Below are positions 1-8,449 of a stretch of DNA of 64,000 nucleotides, in pieces; position 1 is the stretch's first letter; every line of letters starts with the position of its first letter. This stretch comes from Rhizobium cauense (GTDB lineage: Bacteria; Pseudomonadota; Alphaproteobacteria; Rhizobiales; Rhizobiaceae). The DNA lies in contig NZ_JAEUAT010000008.1 in the NCBI RefSeq assembly GCF_019511525.1, positions 1 through 64,000 on the forward strand, written 5' to 3'. The translations under genes were made by a program, and so were the position numbers. The notes under the pieces are model-generated. The model saw only the letters and a list, made by a program, of their open reading frames with translations, was not told the DNA's origin and did no database searches.

Positions 1-650
1 CCTTCGGCCTGAACGACGTCGAGGCGCGAGGCGGCACCGGCCTCGAGCTGGAACTGGGTCAGCTCGTAGGTTTCCTGGCGCGACTTCAGGTTGGCGCGCG
101 ACAGCGCCAGGCGCTCCTGGAAGAAGCGCAGGTTGATGTAGGAGTTCACCAGATCCTGAATGTAGGTGAGCTTGGCGACATCGGCGCTGGAATAGGCCGC
201 GTCAAGGCTGGCCTGGGCGCTTTCCTTCGAGCGGCGGTACTGGCCGAACAGATCCAGCAGCCAGGAGACGGCGACATCGCCGCCGCTGACATTGGTGGCG
301 CCGATCGAGGTGCGGCGCTCGCCCATCGAACCGCTGGTGGTCTGGCTGGCGCCGACCAACAGGCTCGGCAGCGAGCCGGCACCGGCCACGGTGACACCGC
401 CGGCGGCCGCGTTGATGCGCTCCAGCGCCTGCTGCACCGACAGGTTCTCATTCAGCCCCTGCATCACCAGCGCGTCGAGCTTCCGGTCACGGTAAGCCGT
501 CCACCACGCCGTCGTCGAAACGTCGCCGATATCCTTGGCGCCGCCCTCGCTGAACTTCGCCGGAAGCGGCATCTCCGGGGGAACGTGGTCCGGGCCGCTC
601 ACACAGCCTGACAAAACAGACAGTGCGGCGAGGATTACGTATCTGCGCAT
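1..650 (-). CDS. NodT-family RND/FUSC efflux outer-membrane lipoprotein (partial, C-terminus beyond left edge)
   Basis: Reading leftward from ATG at 650, the first 216 codons are visible and the frame stays open to the window edge. The N-terminus is a lipoprotein signal (MRRYVILAALSVLSGC) with lipobox LSGC at Cys16. The motif WWTAYRDRKLDALV and a long helical stretch (SVQQALERINAAAGGV..., later ANLKSRQETYELTQFQLEAG) are those of TolC/NodT outer-membrane channel subunits. The gene is divergent from the MarR-FUSC-HlyD operon, so it most likely supplies the outer-membrane duct of that system; this pairing is inferred from position. An upstream AGG-rich stretch (GGAGACCTT) precedes the ATG. Confidence 0.85.
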   Translation of the reverse strand, partial: MRRYVILAALSVLSGCVSGPDHVPPEMPLPAKFSEGGAKDIGDVSTTAWWTAYRDRKLDALVMQGLNENLSVQQALERINAAAGGVTVAGAGSLPSLLVGASQTTSGSMGERRTSIGATNVSGGDVAVSWLLDLFGQYRRSKESAQASLDAAYSSADVAKLTYIQDLVNSYINLRFFQERLALSRANLKSRQETYELTQFQLEAGAASRLDVVQAE

Positions 651-849
651 AAGGTCTCCAACGGGATGCTCGGCGATTCTCTAACAAACTATTATGGCGT
701 ATGGTTAATTTTTCACTTCCTCAATAGGTTTTCACAGCAGTCCAAAGGGAAAGCGTGATGTAGCGAGGGGAGGCGATCGAGCATGGAAACGATACGCTAA
801 CCACATTCATCGCTTCGCCAAATAATATCATTGTATTCTAATCGATAGG
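651..849. promoter_or_regulatory. Divergent control region between NodT-like and marR genes
   Basis: This 199 bp AT-rich spacer separates the outer-membrane lipoprotein gene (leftward) from marR (rightward) and must hold both promoters. Its right half (about 800-860) is clearly richer in A/T than the coding flanks. I could not pick out a clean MarR palindrome, so the operator position is not assigned. Confidence 0.4.
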
Positions 850-1332
850 ATGTTATCTAATTTCATGAAAACGAATCTGAAACAAACTTGGGCCGAGTTC
901 GCACCGTTGCTTATGATCTGCGGGCGCGGGTGGCGCCGCGCGTTGAACGCTGCCCTGACCGATCACAACCTGTCCGATGCCAGCGCCGCTCCGTTGATCG
1001 CGCTGCTTCGGCATGGCGACCGGATACCGCAGGGTGTTCTGGCCGAAAGGGTCGGTGTGGAAGGGCCAACCCTCGTGCGGGTCCTCGACAGTTTGGAAAA
1101 TGACGGCTTGATCTGCAGGGTCCCCGATGAGGCGGATCGGCGCATCAAGCTGGTGCAACTCACCGGAGGAGGCACAGCGGTCGCCGAGCGCGCCGAAAGC
1201 TGTGCGGCGGAGCTGCGAGCACAGATCCTTGGCGACCTTGAACCCGAACAGGTAGAGGCCGCCCTGGAGGTCCTGCGCGCCATCGCGGCGAAAACCGCGG
1301 CCCTATCCGGAATACAGGAAAATGACGAGTAG
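850..1332 (+). CDS. MarR-family transcriptional regulator of the adjacent efflux operon
   Basis: A 160-residue winged-helix regulator of normal MarR length. The HTH lies around residues 55-80 (IPQGVLAERVGVEGPTLVRV), followed by the wing DEADRRIKLVQLT, the typical MarR DxRxxxxxLT signature, and a C-terminal dimerisation helix. It is the first gene of an operon: its stop lies 11 bp inside the FUSC gene. By analogy with EmrR/SlyA-type control it probably represses the efflux genes and responds to an aromatic ligand; the ligand cannot be read from sequence. An alternative start is Met6 at 865; neither start has a strong ribosome-binding site. Confidence 0.88.
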   Translation: MLSNFMKTNLKQTWAEFAPLLMICGRGWRRALNAALTDHNLSDASAAPLIALLRHGDRIPQGVLAERVGVEGPTLVRVLDSLENDGLICRVPDEADRRIKLVQLTGGGTAVAERAESCAAELRAQILGDLEPEQVEAALEVLRAIAAKTAALSGIQENDE

Positions 1333-3415
1333 CAAGAACACGACCGATCCCAGCCTGGGGGATGTCGTCTTTTCCATCAAGACCTTCGCAGCCGCCATGC
1401 TGGCGCTTGGTATTGCGCTTTGTTTCGACCTGACGAACCCTTACTGGGCGGTGGGCACGGTCTACATAGTGGCCCATCCCCTGTCGGGGGCAAGTACGTC
1501 GAAGGCACTTTACCGCTTGATCGGTACGGCGCTCGGCGGGACGGTTACGGTTATTCTTATCCCCAACCTCGTCAATTCTCCGGAGTTGCTGACGCTTGCG
1601 ATCTCGCTGTGGATGGCTTTTTGCCTTGGCGTCAGTCTGCTTGACCGGACACCCCGCAGCTACAGTTTCATGCTGGCCGGATACACGACGGCTCTGACCG
1701 GCTTCCCGATCGTTGCGAACCCGGATACGGCCTTTACCTATGCCACTGCCCGCGTCGAGGAGATCGCGCTCGGCATCATTTGTGCAGCGGTCGTCAATCG
1801 CATCTTCTTTCCCCGGCATGCAGGGCCGGTTCTGGCTGCGCGTATCAATGCATGGCTGCGTGATGGCGCCGAGCTGGCGATCGGCACACTGAAAGGCAGG
1901 GGACGCGATCCCTCGCTTCTTGCGGCGGCACGCCGGCTTGCGGCAGATGCCGTCGATCTCCACAGCTTCACCACCCACGTTGCCTACGACACCTCCGCGC
2001 TGCGCGACATCGTCGGCCGCACCAGAATGTTGCAGCAGCGGATGGTCGCTATGCTGCCGATTGTCTCCGGCCTTGCTGACGTGCTGTATGCACTCGAGAA
2101 GGCGACAGCGGGCAAACTCACGCCTGCGATTACCGCGCTGGTTGACGAAGTCACAGTACTGCTCGAAAGCGGCGCTCCTCTTTCCGAGGAAAAGCGTCAG
2201 CAGCTTCTCGCGCTGATGGTGGAGGCCGAGGAGGAAGGACGCGAGCAACAGGAGTGGAACGGGCTGCTTGCCCACAATTTCACCGCGCGCATCCGCGATC
2301 TCGTTCAGATATGGGGCGACTGTCTCAGCCTTCGCCAGGATATCGAATCCGGGTCCCATCATGATCTTCGTTGGCGCCGGTTCGGCACCTCCTTCGATCG
2401 GGCTCCGATCCACAAGGACTACGGCATGGCCATTCACTCGGGCCTATCCGTGATGCTGGCGACCTTCGTCGCAACGGCCCTCTGGATCTATACCGGTTGG
2501 CCGCAAGGCAGCGCAGCCGCCATGATGGCCGGCGTGCTCTGCTGTATCTTCTCGTCGATGGACGATCCGGCGCCGATGATGATCAAGTTCGTCAATGTCG
2601 CCATCGTAACCGTGATTGCAGCTTTCGTCTTCGAATACGGGCTGATGCCGCTGATCCACAGCTATGTCGAACTCGCTGCCGCGCTCGGGTTGATGCTGGT
2701 GCCGGCGGGGCTGCTGATGACCAAGCCTTCTCTCGCGCTCTACGGCATGGGTTTCTGCGTGAACCTGCCGAACATGCTGACGCTGCAGGACCGCCTGAAT
2801 CTCGACCTCACCTCTTTCGTCAATTCGAATGCTGCGATGATTGTCGGCATGGTGATTGCCTGCGGAACCACAGTTCTCGTTCGTTCTGTTGGCGCTGAGT
2901 GGACGGCTTACCGTCTCCTACGGTCGGGCTGGACCGATATCGTCGCTGCTGCGCGCCGCCCGGAGGAAGTCGACTTTACAAAATTGCTTTACCGCATGGT
3001 CGACCGGCTTGGCCTCGTTGCGCCGCGCCTCGCGATGATCCCTGCTGAATCCGCAGTCGCACAGACCGACATTCTGCGAGACCTGCGCAACGGCCTTAAC
3101 ACGTTGGACCTCCAGCGCCACAAGCAGCTGGTATCACGCGACAAGCGCGAGCCGATCGAAAACGTGCTGTCGGGCATCGCAGCCCACTATCAGCAGAAAC
3201 AGAAGAACCGCGACACCCAACCCGACGAGAACCTGCTCAAGACGCTGGATCAGTCGCTGGCGGCTTTGGTCGAGGCCGGCAAGTCTTCGGCGCTCGAAGG
3301 GGCGCGCCGCTCAATGACAGCTCTCAGATATACCCTCTACCCCGATGCAGCCTCCCTCTCTCCGGTTGCTGTCGCTGGCGCCGGAGGAGGAACTGAAAAG
3401 GAACATGCCGCATGA
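1322..3415 (+). CDS. FUSC-family inner-membrane exporter (AaeB/fusaric-acid-resistance type)
   Basis: A 697-residue protein with the FUSC architecture: two hydrophobic blocks of several membrane segments (about residues 15-165 and 365-510), each followed by a long soluble helical region. Early motifs DLTNPYWAVGTVYIV and GTALGGTVTVILIPN match AaeB/YdhK-type proteins that export aromatic carboxylates and similar weak acids. It overlaps marR by 11 bp and the next gene by an ATGA, so translation is coupled through the operon. With the DUF1656 protein and the HlyD-type adaptor it forms an AaeXAB-like pump. Substrate not determined. Confidence 0.88.
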   Translation: MTSSKNTTDPSLGDVVFSIKTFAAAMLALGIALCFDLTNPYWAVGTVYIVAHPLSGASTSKALYRLIGTALGGTVTVILIPNLVNSPELLTLAISLWMAFCLGVSLLDRTPRSYSFMLAGYTTALTGFPIVANPDTAFTYATARVEEIALGIICAAVVNRIFFPRHAGPVLAARINAWLRDGAELAIGTLKGRGRDPSLLAAARRLAADAVDLHSFTTHVAYDTSALRDIVGRTRMLQQRMVAMLPIVSGLADVLYALEKATAGKLTPAITALVDEVTVLLESGAPLSEEKRQQLLALMVEAEEEGREQQEWNGLLAHNFTARIRDLVQIWGDCLSLRQDIESGSHHDLRWRRFGTSFDRAPIHKDYGMAIHSGLSVMLATFVATALWIYTGWPQGSAAAMMAGVLCCIFSSMDDPAPMMIKFVNVAIVTVIAAFVFEYGLMPLIHSYVELAAALGLMLVPAGLLMTKPSLALYGMGFCVNLPNMLTLQDRLNLDLTSFVNSNAAMIVGMVIACGTTVLVRSVGAEWTAYRLLRSGWTDIVAAARRPEEVDFTKLLYRMVDRLGLVAPRLAMIPAESAVAQTDILRDLRNGLNTLDLQRHKQLVSRDKREPIENVLSGIAAHYQQKQKNRDTQPDENLLKTLDQSLAALVEAGKSSALEGARRSMTALRYTLYPDAASLSPVAVAGAGGGTEKEHAA

Positions 3416-3621
3416 GGCCTGATATCGACATTTACGGGGTCTTCATCCCGACGTTGGGTGCAATCGCGCTCGTAGCCTACCTTCTCAATGCCATTCTGCG
3501 ACGCGTATTGGCGTCAGTCGGCTTCTATCGACTGGTCTGGCATCGGCCGCTCTTTGATACGGCCATGTACTTCTGCCTGCTTGGCGCGATCGCGCTGTCT
3601 TTGAATAAGGTGTCACTATGA
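3412..3621 (+). CDS. DUF1656 small membrane protein (AaeX-like)
   Basis: A 69-residue protein with two predicted membrane segments (about residues 9-31 and 47-66) and the conserved DUF1656 opening DIDIYGVFIPTL. Proteins of this kind almost always sit between a FUSC transporter and an HlyD-type adaptor; AaeX of E. coli is the named example, and its function is not known. It starts inside the FUSC stop (ATGA at 3412) and ends inside the adaptor start (ATGA at 3618). Confidence 0.85.
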   Translation: MRPDIDIYGVFIPTLGAIALVAYLLNAILRRVLASVGFYRLVWHRPLFDTAMYFCLLGAIALSLNKVSL

Positions 3622-4484
3622 AATCGCTTGTCGCTCATTCCGGTCGCTTCCTGCTGACTGGTGTCTTCGTCGCCCTGGCGGGAGTGCTCGGTTGGCATCT
3701 GTGGGACTATTATATGGACGAGCCCTGGACGCGCGACGGCAAGGTCCGTGCCGACGTCGTACGGCTGGCAGCCGATGTTTCCGGCATCGTCAGTGAGGTG
3801 GACGCCAAGGACAATCAGGCCGTGCGCAAAGGCGACGTGATCTTCCGCATCGACCAGGCGCGCTTCACGCTCGCGCTGCGCCAGGCCGAAGCGCAGATGG
3901 AGAGCAGCAAGGCAGCGCTCGACATGGCAAGAAGCGACCTTGAGCTCTATCGCAAGCTGGGCGAGAGCTCGGTGACGCGGCAGAAGATCCAGCAGGCCGA
4001 GACGGCCGTGCAACAGGACGAAGCGGCCTACAGCCAGGCGGTAATCAGCCGCGATACCGCACAGCTCAACCTCGACCGCTCGGTTGTGCGGGCACCCGTC
4101 AATGGCGTGCTGACCAACTTCTCCATGAAGCCCGGTAACTATGTAACGGCCGGTGCTGCCGTCACCGCGCTGATCGACAGCGATTCCTACTATGTCGCGG
4201 GCTACTTCGAAGAGAACAAGCTTGATCGCATCAAGGTCGGCGACCCCGCGCTCGTCTACCTGATGGGCAGCAAGACGCCTCTCAAGGGGCACGTCGACGG
4301 CGTCGCCGGTGGCATAGAGGACCGGGAGCGTAGCGATACCAGTGCACAGCTTGCCAATGTCACCCCGACATTCACATGGGTTCGACTGGCTCAGCGCGTC
4401 CCTGTGCGTGTCGCGCTCGACGGCCTGCCTGACGATACGGCCCTCGTTGCCGGTCGCACCGCAAGCGTCACCATCATCAACTGA
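3618..4484 (+). CDS. HlyD/AaeA-type periplasmic adaptor subunit
   Basis: A 288-residue membrane-fusion protein. One N-terminal membrane anchor (about residues 9-28) is followed by a lipoyl half (VRLAADVSGIVSEVDAKDNQ), a helical hairpin, the second lipoyl half (VRAPVNGVLTNFSMKPGNYV) and a beta-barrel domain, the standard order of this family. It links the FUSC pump to an outer-membrane channel, presumably the NodT-like protein divergent at the left edge. Last gene of the operon; a hairpin follows 5 bp after the stop. Confidence 0.9.
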   Translation: MKSLVAHSGRFLLTGVFVALAGVLGWHLWDYYMDEPWTRDGKVRADVVRLAADVSGIVSEVDAKDNQAVRKGDVIFRIDQARFTLALRQAEAQMESSKAALDMARSDLELYRKLGESSVTRQKIQQAETAVQQDEAAYSQAVISRDTAQLNLDRSVVRAPVNGVLTNFSMKPGNYVTAGAAVTALIDSDSYYVAGYFEENKLDRIKVGDPALVYLMGSKTPLKGHVDGVAGGIEDRERSDTSAQLANVTPTFTWVRLAQRVPVRVALDGLPDDTALVAGRTASVTIIN

Positions 4485-4488
4485 TTGG

Positions 4489-4510
4489 GGCGGCTCAGAG
4501 AGCCGCCTTC
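4489..4510 (+). terminator. Hairpin terminator after the efflux operon
   Basis: Perfect 8 bp stem GGCGGCTC / GAGCCGCC (4489-4496 and 4500-4507) with a 3-nt AGA loop, directly after the adaptor stop codon and followed by TTC. The T tract is short, so termination may be partial. Confidence 0.5.
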
Positions 4511-4622
4511 GCAAAACGCAAGTTCACCGGTCTGGGCGTCCCACCGATGACCGTGAACAGTGACCCAGAGAACTCGCTCGGTCGCGAATAAGAAAACGGA
4601 CGCCCGGTTCTAGGAGACAGCC

Positions 4623-5831
4623 GTGGACGATCGCCACGTCATAGAAATCACCGCTTGGCTGATGCAGAGCGGGCTCAAGGGTGTGGCCGAAGCAGACCTG
4701 CTCGCTGGCTTCTGCGAACGGTGTCGCGTGAACGGACTTCCGATCGAACGTTCCGTCGCAGTCATGGACACACTGCACCCGATCTATGAGCGCCGAGCGT
4801 TTCGCTGGGATAGCCGGCAGGCGGTCGAACGCGTGTCGGAATACGGCTTTTCCGGTCCCGGCGCGATCGCCGACAATTGGCTTCGATCCGCCTTCCATCA
4901 CCTCGAAACGACAGGATCCGGGGAGATCCGCAGAAGTTTGACGGCCGGCGATCCAGCCGATTTCTACCTGCTTGACGACCTGAAGGCCGCAGATTTTACG
5001 GACTTTATCGCCATGGCACATCGCTTCGGAGATGGTGGGACGATTGGCGAGATAGATTGCTTCTTTTCACACTTTGCCACACGGTCGCACGAAGGCTTTT
5101 CCGACGGTGATATTGCAGTCCTGCGTGATCTGCTTCCATGTCTGGCGCTAGCTGTCAAATGCGTCACGATCAGCGGTGTGGCCGGCACGATTGCCAAGGT
5201 CTATCTGGGGCAGGATGCTGCCAATCAGGTTCTGCACGGCAAGATTACGCGCGGTCAAAGCGATCGCATATCGGCGGCGCTCTGGTTTTCCGATCTCGCC
5301 AATTTCACGCACATATCGGATACGGTCGATCCGGAAGAGATCATTCCGATGCTCAACGACTATGCCGACGCGGTGATCTCGTCCGTGCAGGAAGCGGGCG
5401 GCGAGGTGCTCAAGCTGATGGGCGACGGTACGCTTGCGATCTTCAAGGGCAAGCGTCCGACCGAGGCCTGCTCCGCGGCGCTGAACGCCCGGTCGCTGCT
5501 CGACAGGCGCCTCCTGGACCTCAACGCACAACGCCGTGTCGAAGGCCGGCCGGTAACCGACGTCTACCTCGGACTGCATCTTGGCGAGGTTTTTTACGGT
5601 AACATCGGCAGCGAGGATCGCCTCGACTTCACGGTCATCGGACCGGCTGTCAACGAGGTCAGCCGCATCGTCTCTCTCTGTCGGTCGCTGCAGCGGCGGC
5701 TCCTGATGTCGGCGAGTTTCGCTGCGATCATCCCACCGTCGCAGATTGATAGCCTGCAGTCGATCGGGCTGCATGCGCTGCGTGGCGTCAACCGCGCTCA
5801 AGAACTTTTCACACTGATGCCGATTATCTGA
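4623..5831 (+). CDS. Class III adenylate/guanylate cyclase
   Basis: A 402-residue soluble protein starting with GTG, chosen because GGAGA lies 6 nt upstream. Residues about 1-195 form an unrecognised N-terminal sensory or regulatory region. The C-terminal half is a class III cyclase catalytic domain: the first metal Asp in LWFSDLANFTHISD, the second in KLMGDGTLAIF, and the rhizobial-type LGLHLGEVFYGNIGSEDRLDFTVIGPAVN segment (split here only for naming). Rhizobia carry many such cyclases, usually making cAMP. The next gene, 210 bp downstream on the same strand, is a TPR protein that often accompanies these cyclases. Whether the product is cAMP or cGMP cannot be settled here. Confidence 0.85.
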   Translation: MDDRHVIEITAWLMQSGLKGVAEADLLAGFCERCRVNGLPIERSVAVMDTLHPIYERRAFRWDSRQAVERVSEYGFSGPGAIADNWLRSAFHHLETTGSGEIRRSLTAGDPADFYLLDDLKAADFTDFIAMAHRFGDGGTIGEIDCFFSHFATRSHEGFSDGDIAVLRDLLPCLALAVKCVTISGVAGTIAKVYLGQDAANQVLHGKITRGQSDRISAALWFSDLANFTHISDTVDPEEIIPMLNDYADAVISSVQEAGGEVLKLMGDGTLAIFKGKRPTEACSAALNARSLLDRRLLDLNAQRRVEGRPVTDVYLGLHLGEVFYGNIGSEDRLDFTVIGPAVNEVSRIVSLCRSLQRRLLMSASFAAIIPPSQIDSLQSIGLHALRGVNRAQELFTLMPII

Positions 5832-6041
5832 ACTCGCGGACCATATTGCACTTTCGGTCATGAGGTTCGACGGCGTCCGGCCTTGCTCGAAAAGGGATGT
5901 GCCGATTTAAGCCTGGATGCTACCCCGATCGCGATCACGTTTCGGTTTTGTTAGCATTTCATGTTGCAACCCCTTGTTTTCTGCGCAATAAACCCATCTG
6001 TTCTACTTGGCATTGCGCGTTGTGTAGCAGGGGCGGCGGTC

Positions 6042-7796
6042 ATGAAGGCTGAGGAACACGAAGGCTGGGCGCATGCGGTTACGTGCCCAGAAGCTCGTTC
6101 CGAGCTTGAACGTCTCCTGGCCGACGAGCGGTTCAGAGCCACCGAGCGCAGCCGAAACATTCTAAGATATATCACCGGACAGCAATTTGCGGGGCATACG
6201 GAAGGGACGAAGGCCTATTCCATCGCAATTGATGTACTTGGCCGACAAAGCAATTTCGATCCGTCGCTGGATCCGATCGTCCGCATTGAGCTCAGCCGAT
6301 TGCGATCGGCGCTTAGCCAATACTACGACGCATTTGGTGAACCCGACGGCGTTAGGGTTGAACTTCCAAAGGGCCGGTACATCGCGATCTTCACGCGGTC
6401 GGGGGGTACTGCCTCGCATGCCGATGATTGTGACCATCCCGCGGCAGCCGAGGAAGAAGGCGTCGCTTTCCGCGAATTCGCACCAGCACAGGTTGTTCCC
6501 GGCTATCGGGCCAAGCGTTGGGGGAGCTTGCGGCTGGCCTTGGTCGGGCTCGCGGCATGTGTTGCTGTTGCTGGGGGGATCGCGCTTTACGCGATGCGGC
6601 CGGTCGTTACGACCAAGCCGACAGTGGCGGTCACGGTGACTGCAGCAGATGAAGAGTTCCGCGGTGAAGCCTCCATTACACGGGATATGCTGCTGACTGC
6701 TCTGACACAGTTCCAGACGTTGACTATCTCCCAGGCAGATCTAAGCGACCGGCCATTGGCGGCTGTGCTCCGCCCTGCGCGGTCGCAAGCATACCAGATC
6801 GACATGAAATACTATGGAGACGGCGACGATCGCAGCATCTGGTGGCAGATCGTGGATACCGCGAGCGGTGACCTGCTCAAGTCCGGGGTTGAAAGAGTGG
6901 ACACCAACGGCAGGGCGATCACGTCCGTTCGCGGTGAACTTGTCGGGTTGCTTGCGCGCCGCTTTGCGGCAACGCGTGGCGTCATCAACAACATCGAGAC
7001 GCATGATGCGGCCGAGGGTTCGCTCGGCAATGCGTGTGTTCTCCGGGCGGAATACCTGCTGGACGAGGGGAGGGCGTTAGGTGTTGCCAATGCCATCAAT
7101 TGCCTAGAGCGAACGATTGCGAGCAACAATTATGATGCGGACGCAACGGCTGCCCTCTCAACGTTGCTAGCAACAGAACAGGCGGATGCACCCGACGCCG
7201 GCAGGATCACCCGCGCGCTGGACCTTGCGAACCGGGCAGTGTCGCTGGCGCCACTCTCCGACCGAGCATACATCGCCCTGATGCTGGCGCAGTTCTACAG
7301 TGGACGGATCGACGCGGCGATCGCCGCCGGGAACCGGGCGTTGGCACTCAATCCCAACAATCCAGATGTTGCGGCTAAGCTTGGCCTGGTTTTGTTTGCC
7401 TCCGGTTATTTCGATGCGGGCGTGTCGCTTGCGCACGATGCGGGCGTCGCCGCGGATGTTGTCCCGCATGACGCAGTTCTCGTCCTTGCCTTGGATGCCT
7501 ATCGGCGAAAGGATTGGTCTGAGGCCGCATTGCTTGCTGAGCAGGCAAGCGACACCAACTTCCTGGTGAGCGCGCTGCGTGTGGCTGCACTCGGACAAAT
7601 CGGTTCGGGTGAAGCCAAGCAGCGACTGGTGGAACTTCGTGAAATGGCGCCGGATTTCGAGACGACCTTCCGTGAAAGGATGGCGCAGAGGCGCTATCAG
7701 CCGACCCTTTTCTCCTCCATCGAGGAGGGCCTGACGAAGGCAGGAGCTCATCTGAAGGCGGAAAGCCTGGCCACCGTGTTCCAGGCGGGTGAATAA
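6042..7796 (+). CDS. Membrane-anchored TPR protein with N-terminal winged-helix-like domain
   Basis: A 584-residue protein; the start at 6042 is preferred over an in-frame ATG at 5961 because GGGGCGG precedes it. Residues about 10-110 carry the conserved block RNILRYITGQQF ... YSIAIDVLGR ... DPIVRIELSRLRSAL ... LPKGRYIAIF, found at the N-terminus of many rhizobial proteins next to cyclase genes. A single membrane segment (LALVGLAACVAVAGGIAL) follows near residue 165, then a region of helical repeats (RALDLANRAVSLAPLSDRAY, AAIAAGNRALALNPNNPDVA) of the TPR type. The layout suggests a cytoplasmic N-terminus and periplasmic repeats. Function unknown; a link with the upstream cyclase is inferred from adjacency. 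Confidence 0.7.
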   Translation: MKAEEHEGWAHAVTCPEARSELERLLADERFRATERSRNILRYITGQQFAGHTEGTKAYSIAIDVLGRQSNFDPSLDPIVRIELSRLRSALSQYYDAFGEPDGVRVELPKGRYIAIFTRSGGTASHADDCDHPAAAEEEGVAFREFAPAQVVPGYRAKRWGSLRLALVGLAACVAVAGGIALYAMRPVVTTKPTVAVTVTAADEEFRGEASITRDMLLTALTQFQTLTISQADLSDRPLAAVLRPARSQAYQIDMKYYGDGDDRSIWWQIVDTASGDLLKSGVERVDTNGRAITSVRGELVGLLARRFAATRGVINNIETHDAAEGSLGNACVLRAEYLLDEGRALGVANAINCLERTIASNNYDADATAALSTLLATEQADAPDAGRITRALDLANRAVSLAPLSDRAYIALMLAQFYSGRIDAAIAAGNRALALNPNNPDVAAKLGLVLFASGYFDAGVSLAHDAGVAADVVPHDAVLVLALDAYRRKDWSEAALLAEQASDTNFLVSALRVAALGQIGSGEAKQRLVELREMAPDFETTFRERMAQRRYQPTLFSSIEEGLTKAGAHLKAESLATVFQAGE

Positions 7797-7810
7797 GGTC
7801 GCGCGAGCCG

Positions 7811-7837
7811 CTCCCGCTGCCGTGCAGACAGCGGGAG
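7811..7837. terminator. Hairpin between convergent genes
   Basis: Perfect 9 bp stem CTCCCGCTG / CAGCGGGAG (7811-7819 and 7829-7837) in the 51 bp between the TPR gene and the DUF1269 gene. It could terminate either transcript; there is no clear T run. Confidence 0.45.
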
Positions 7838-7847
7838 GGTCTCTGGA

Positions 7848-8378
7848 TCAGGCGGAGGCAGCTTCGCTCGGGCTACCCGAGAGTGCTTTGCGCAGCCGCT
7901 CCTCCTGATCCGGCGCCAGCGACGTTTTCAGGACGCGTCCACGCAGTCCCTGGAGCTCTGCAAGAACTTTCTCCGGCTGCGCCTTGCGCACGAGCACGAA
8001 GAGGGCGGAGGAAGAATTCGGTATGGTTTCGCCGAGCGACTTGATGAAGTTGTCATCGATACCGTAGTCGGCCAGCGAGCCTGAGATCGCGCCTGCGCCC
8101 GCGCCGACAAGCCCGCCGATCGCAAAGCCCGCGAGAGGATTGAGGAACAGCAGCCCGACGAGACCGCCCCATAGCGAACCGGACAGGAGACCGGACGTGG
8201 CGCCGACCGCCAAGAGGTTGAGGCTCTGCTTGAGGTGAACCTTGCCGGTCTCGTCTCTGACGACCACAACCGCATCTTCCAGATCGACCAGGTATTCCTT
8301 TTTCAGGCTGTTCAATTTCAGCAGCACCTTGTCTGCTTCGTCCATTGCATCGAAGCCGATCACGACGAGTTCCGACAT
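7848..8378 (-). CDS. DUF1269 family protein with glycine-zipper membrane segment
   Basis: A 176-residue protein starting MSELVVIGFDAMDEADKVL; this start (8378) has GGAA upstream, whereas the frame extends 20 codons further without support. An N-terminal ferredoxin-like fold is followed by a Gly/Ala-rich hydrophobic stretch (about residues 60-105, GLLSGSLWGGLVGLLFLNP and GGLVGAGAGAISGSL) and a charged tail. DUF1269 proteins are widespread in rhizobia, are often stress-induced and have no established role. It is the last gene of the minus-strand sulfatase cluster, 71 bp behind the HAD gene, so probably cotranscribed with it. Confidence 0.8.
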   Translation of the reverse strand: MSELVVIGFDAMDEADKVLLKLNSLKKEYLVDLEDAVVVVRDETGKVHLKQSLNLLAVGATSGLLSGSLWGGLVGLLFLNPLAGFAIGGLVGAGAGAISGSLADYGIDDNFIKSLGETIPNSSSALFVLVRKAQPEKVLAELQGLRGRVLKTSLAPDQEERLRKALSGSPSEAASA

Positions 8379-8449
8379 TGTCCGTTCCTTTCGTTTGATG
8401 TTCAGGGATATGGAGCGGGCCGACCGGCCGGAAAGCATTGGCCAGCGGG

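Noticed and set aside
1160-2437. 425-codon open frame antisense to the FUSC gene
   Set aside because: It mirrors a well-supported gene; the translation is rich in Arg, Gln, His and Gly, has no motif and no ribosome-binding site. Long antisense frames are expected at this GC content.
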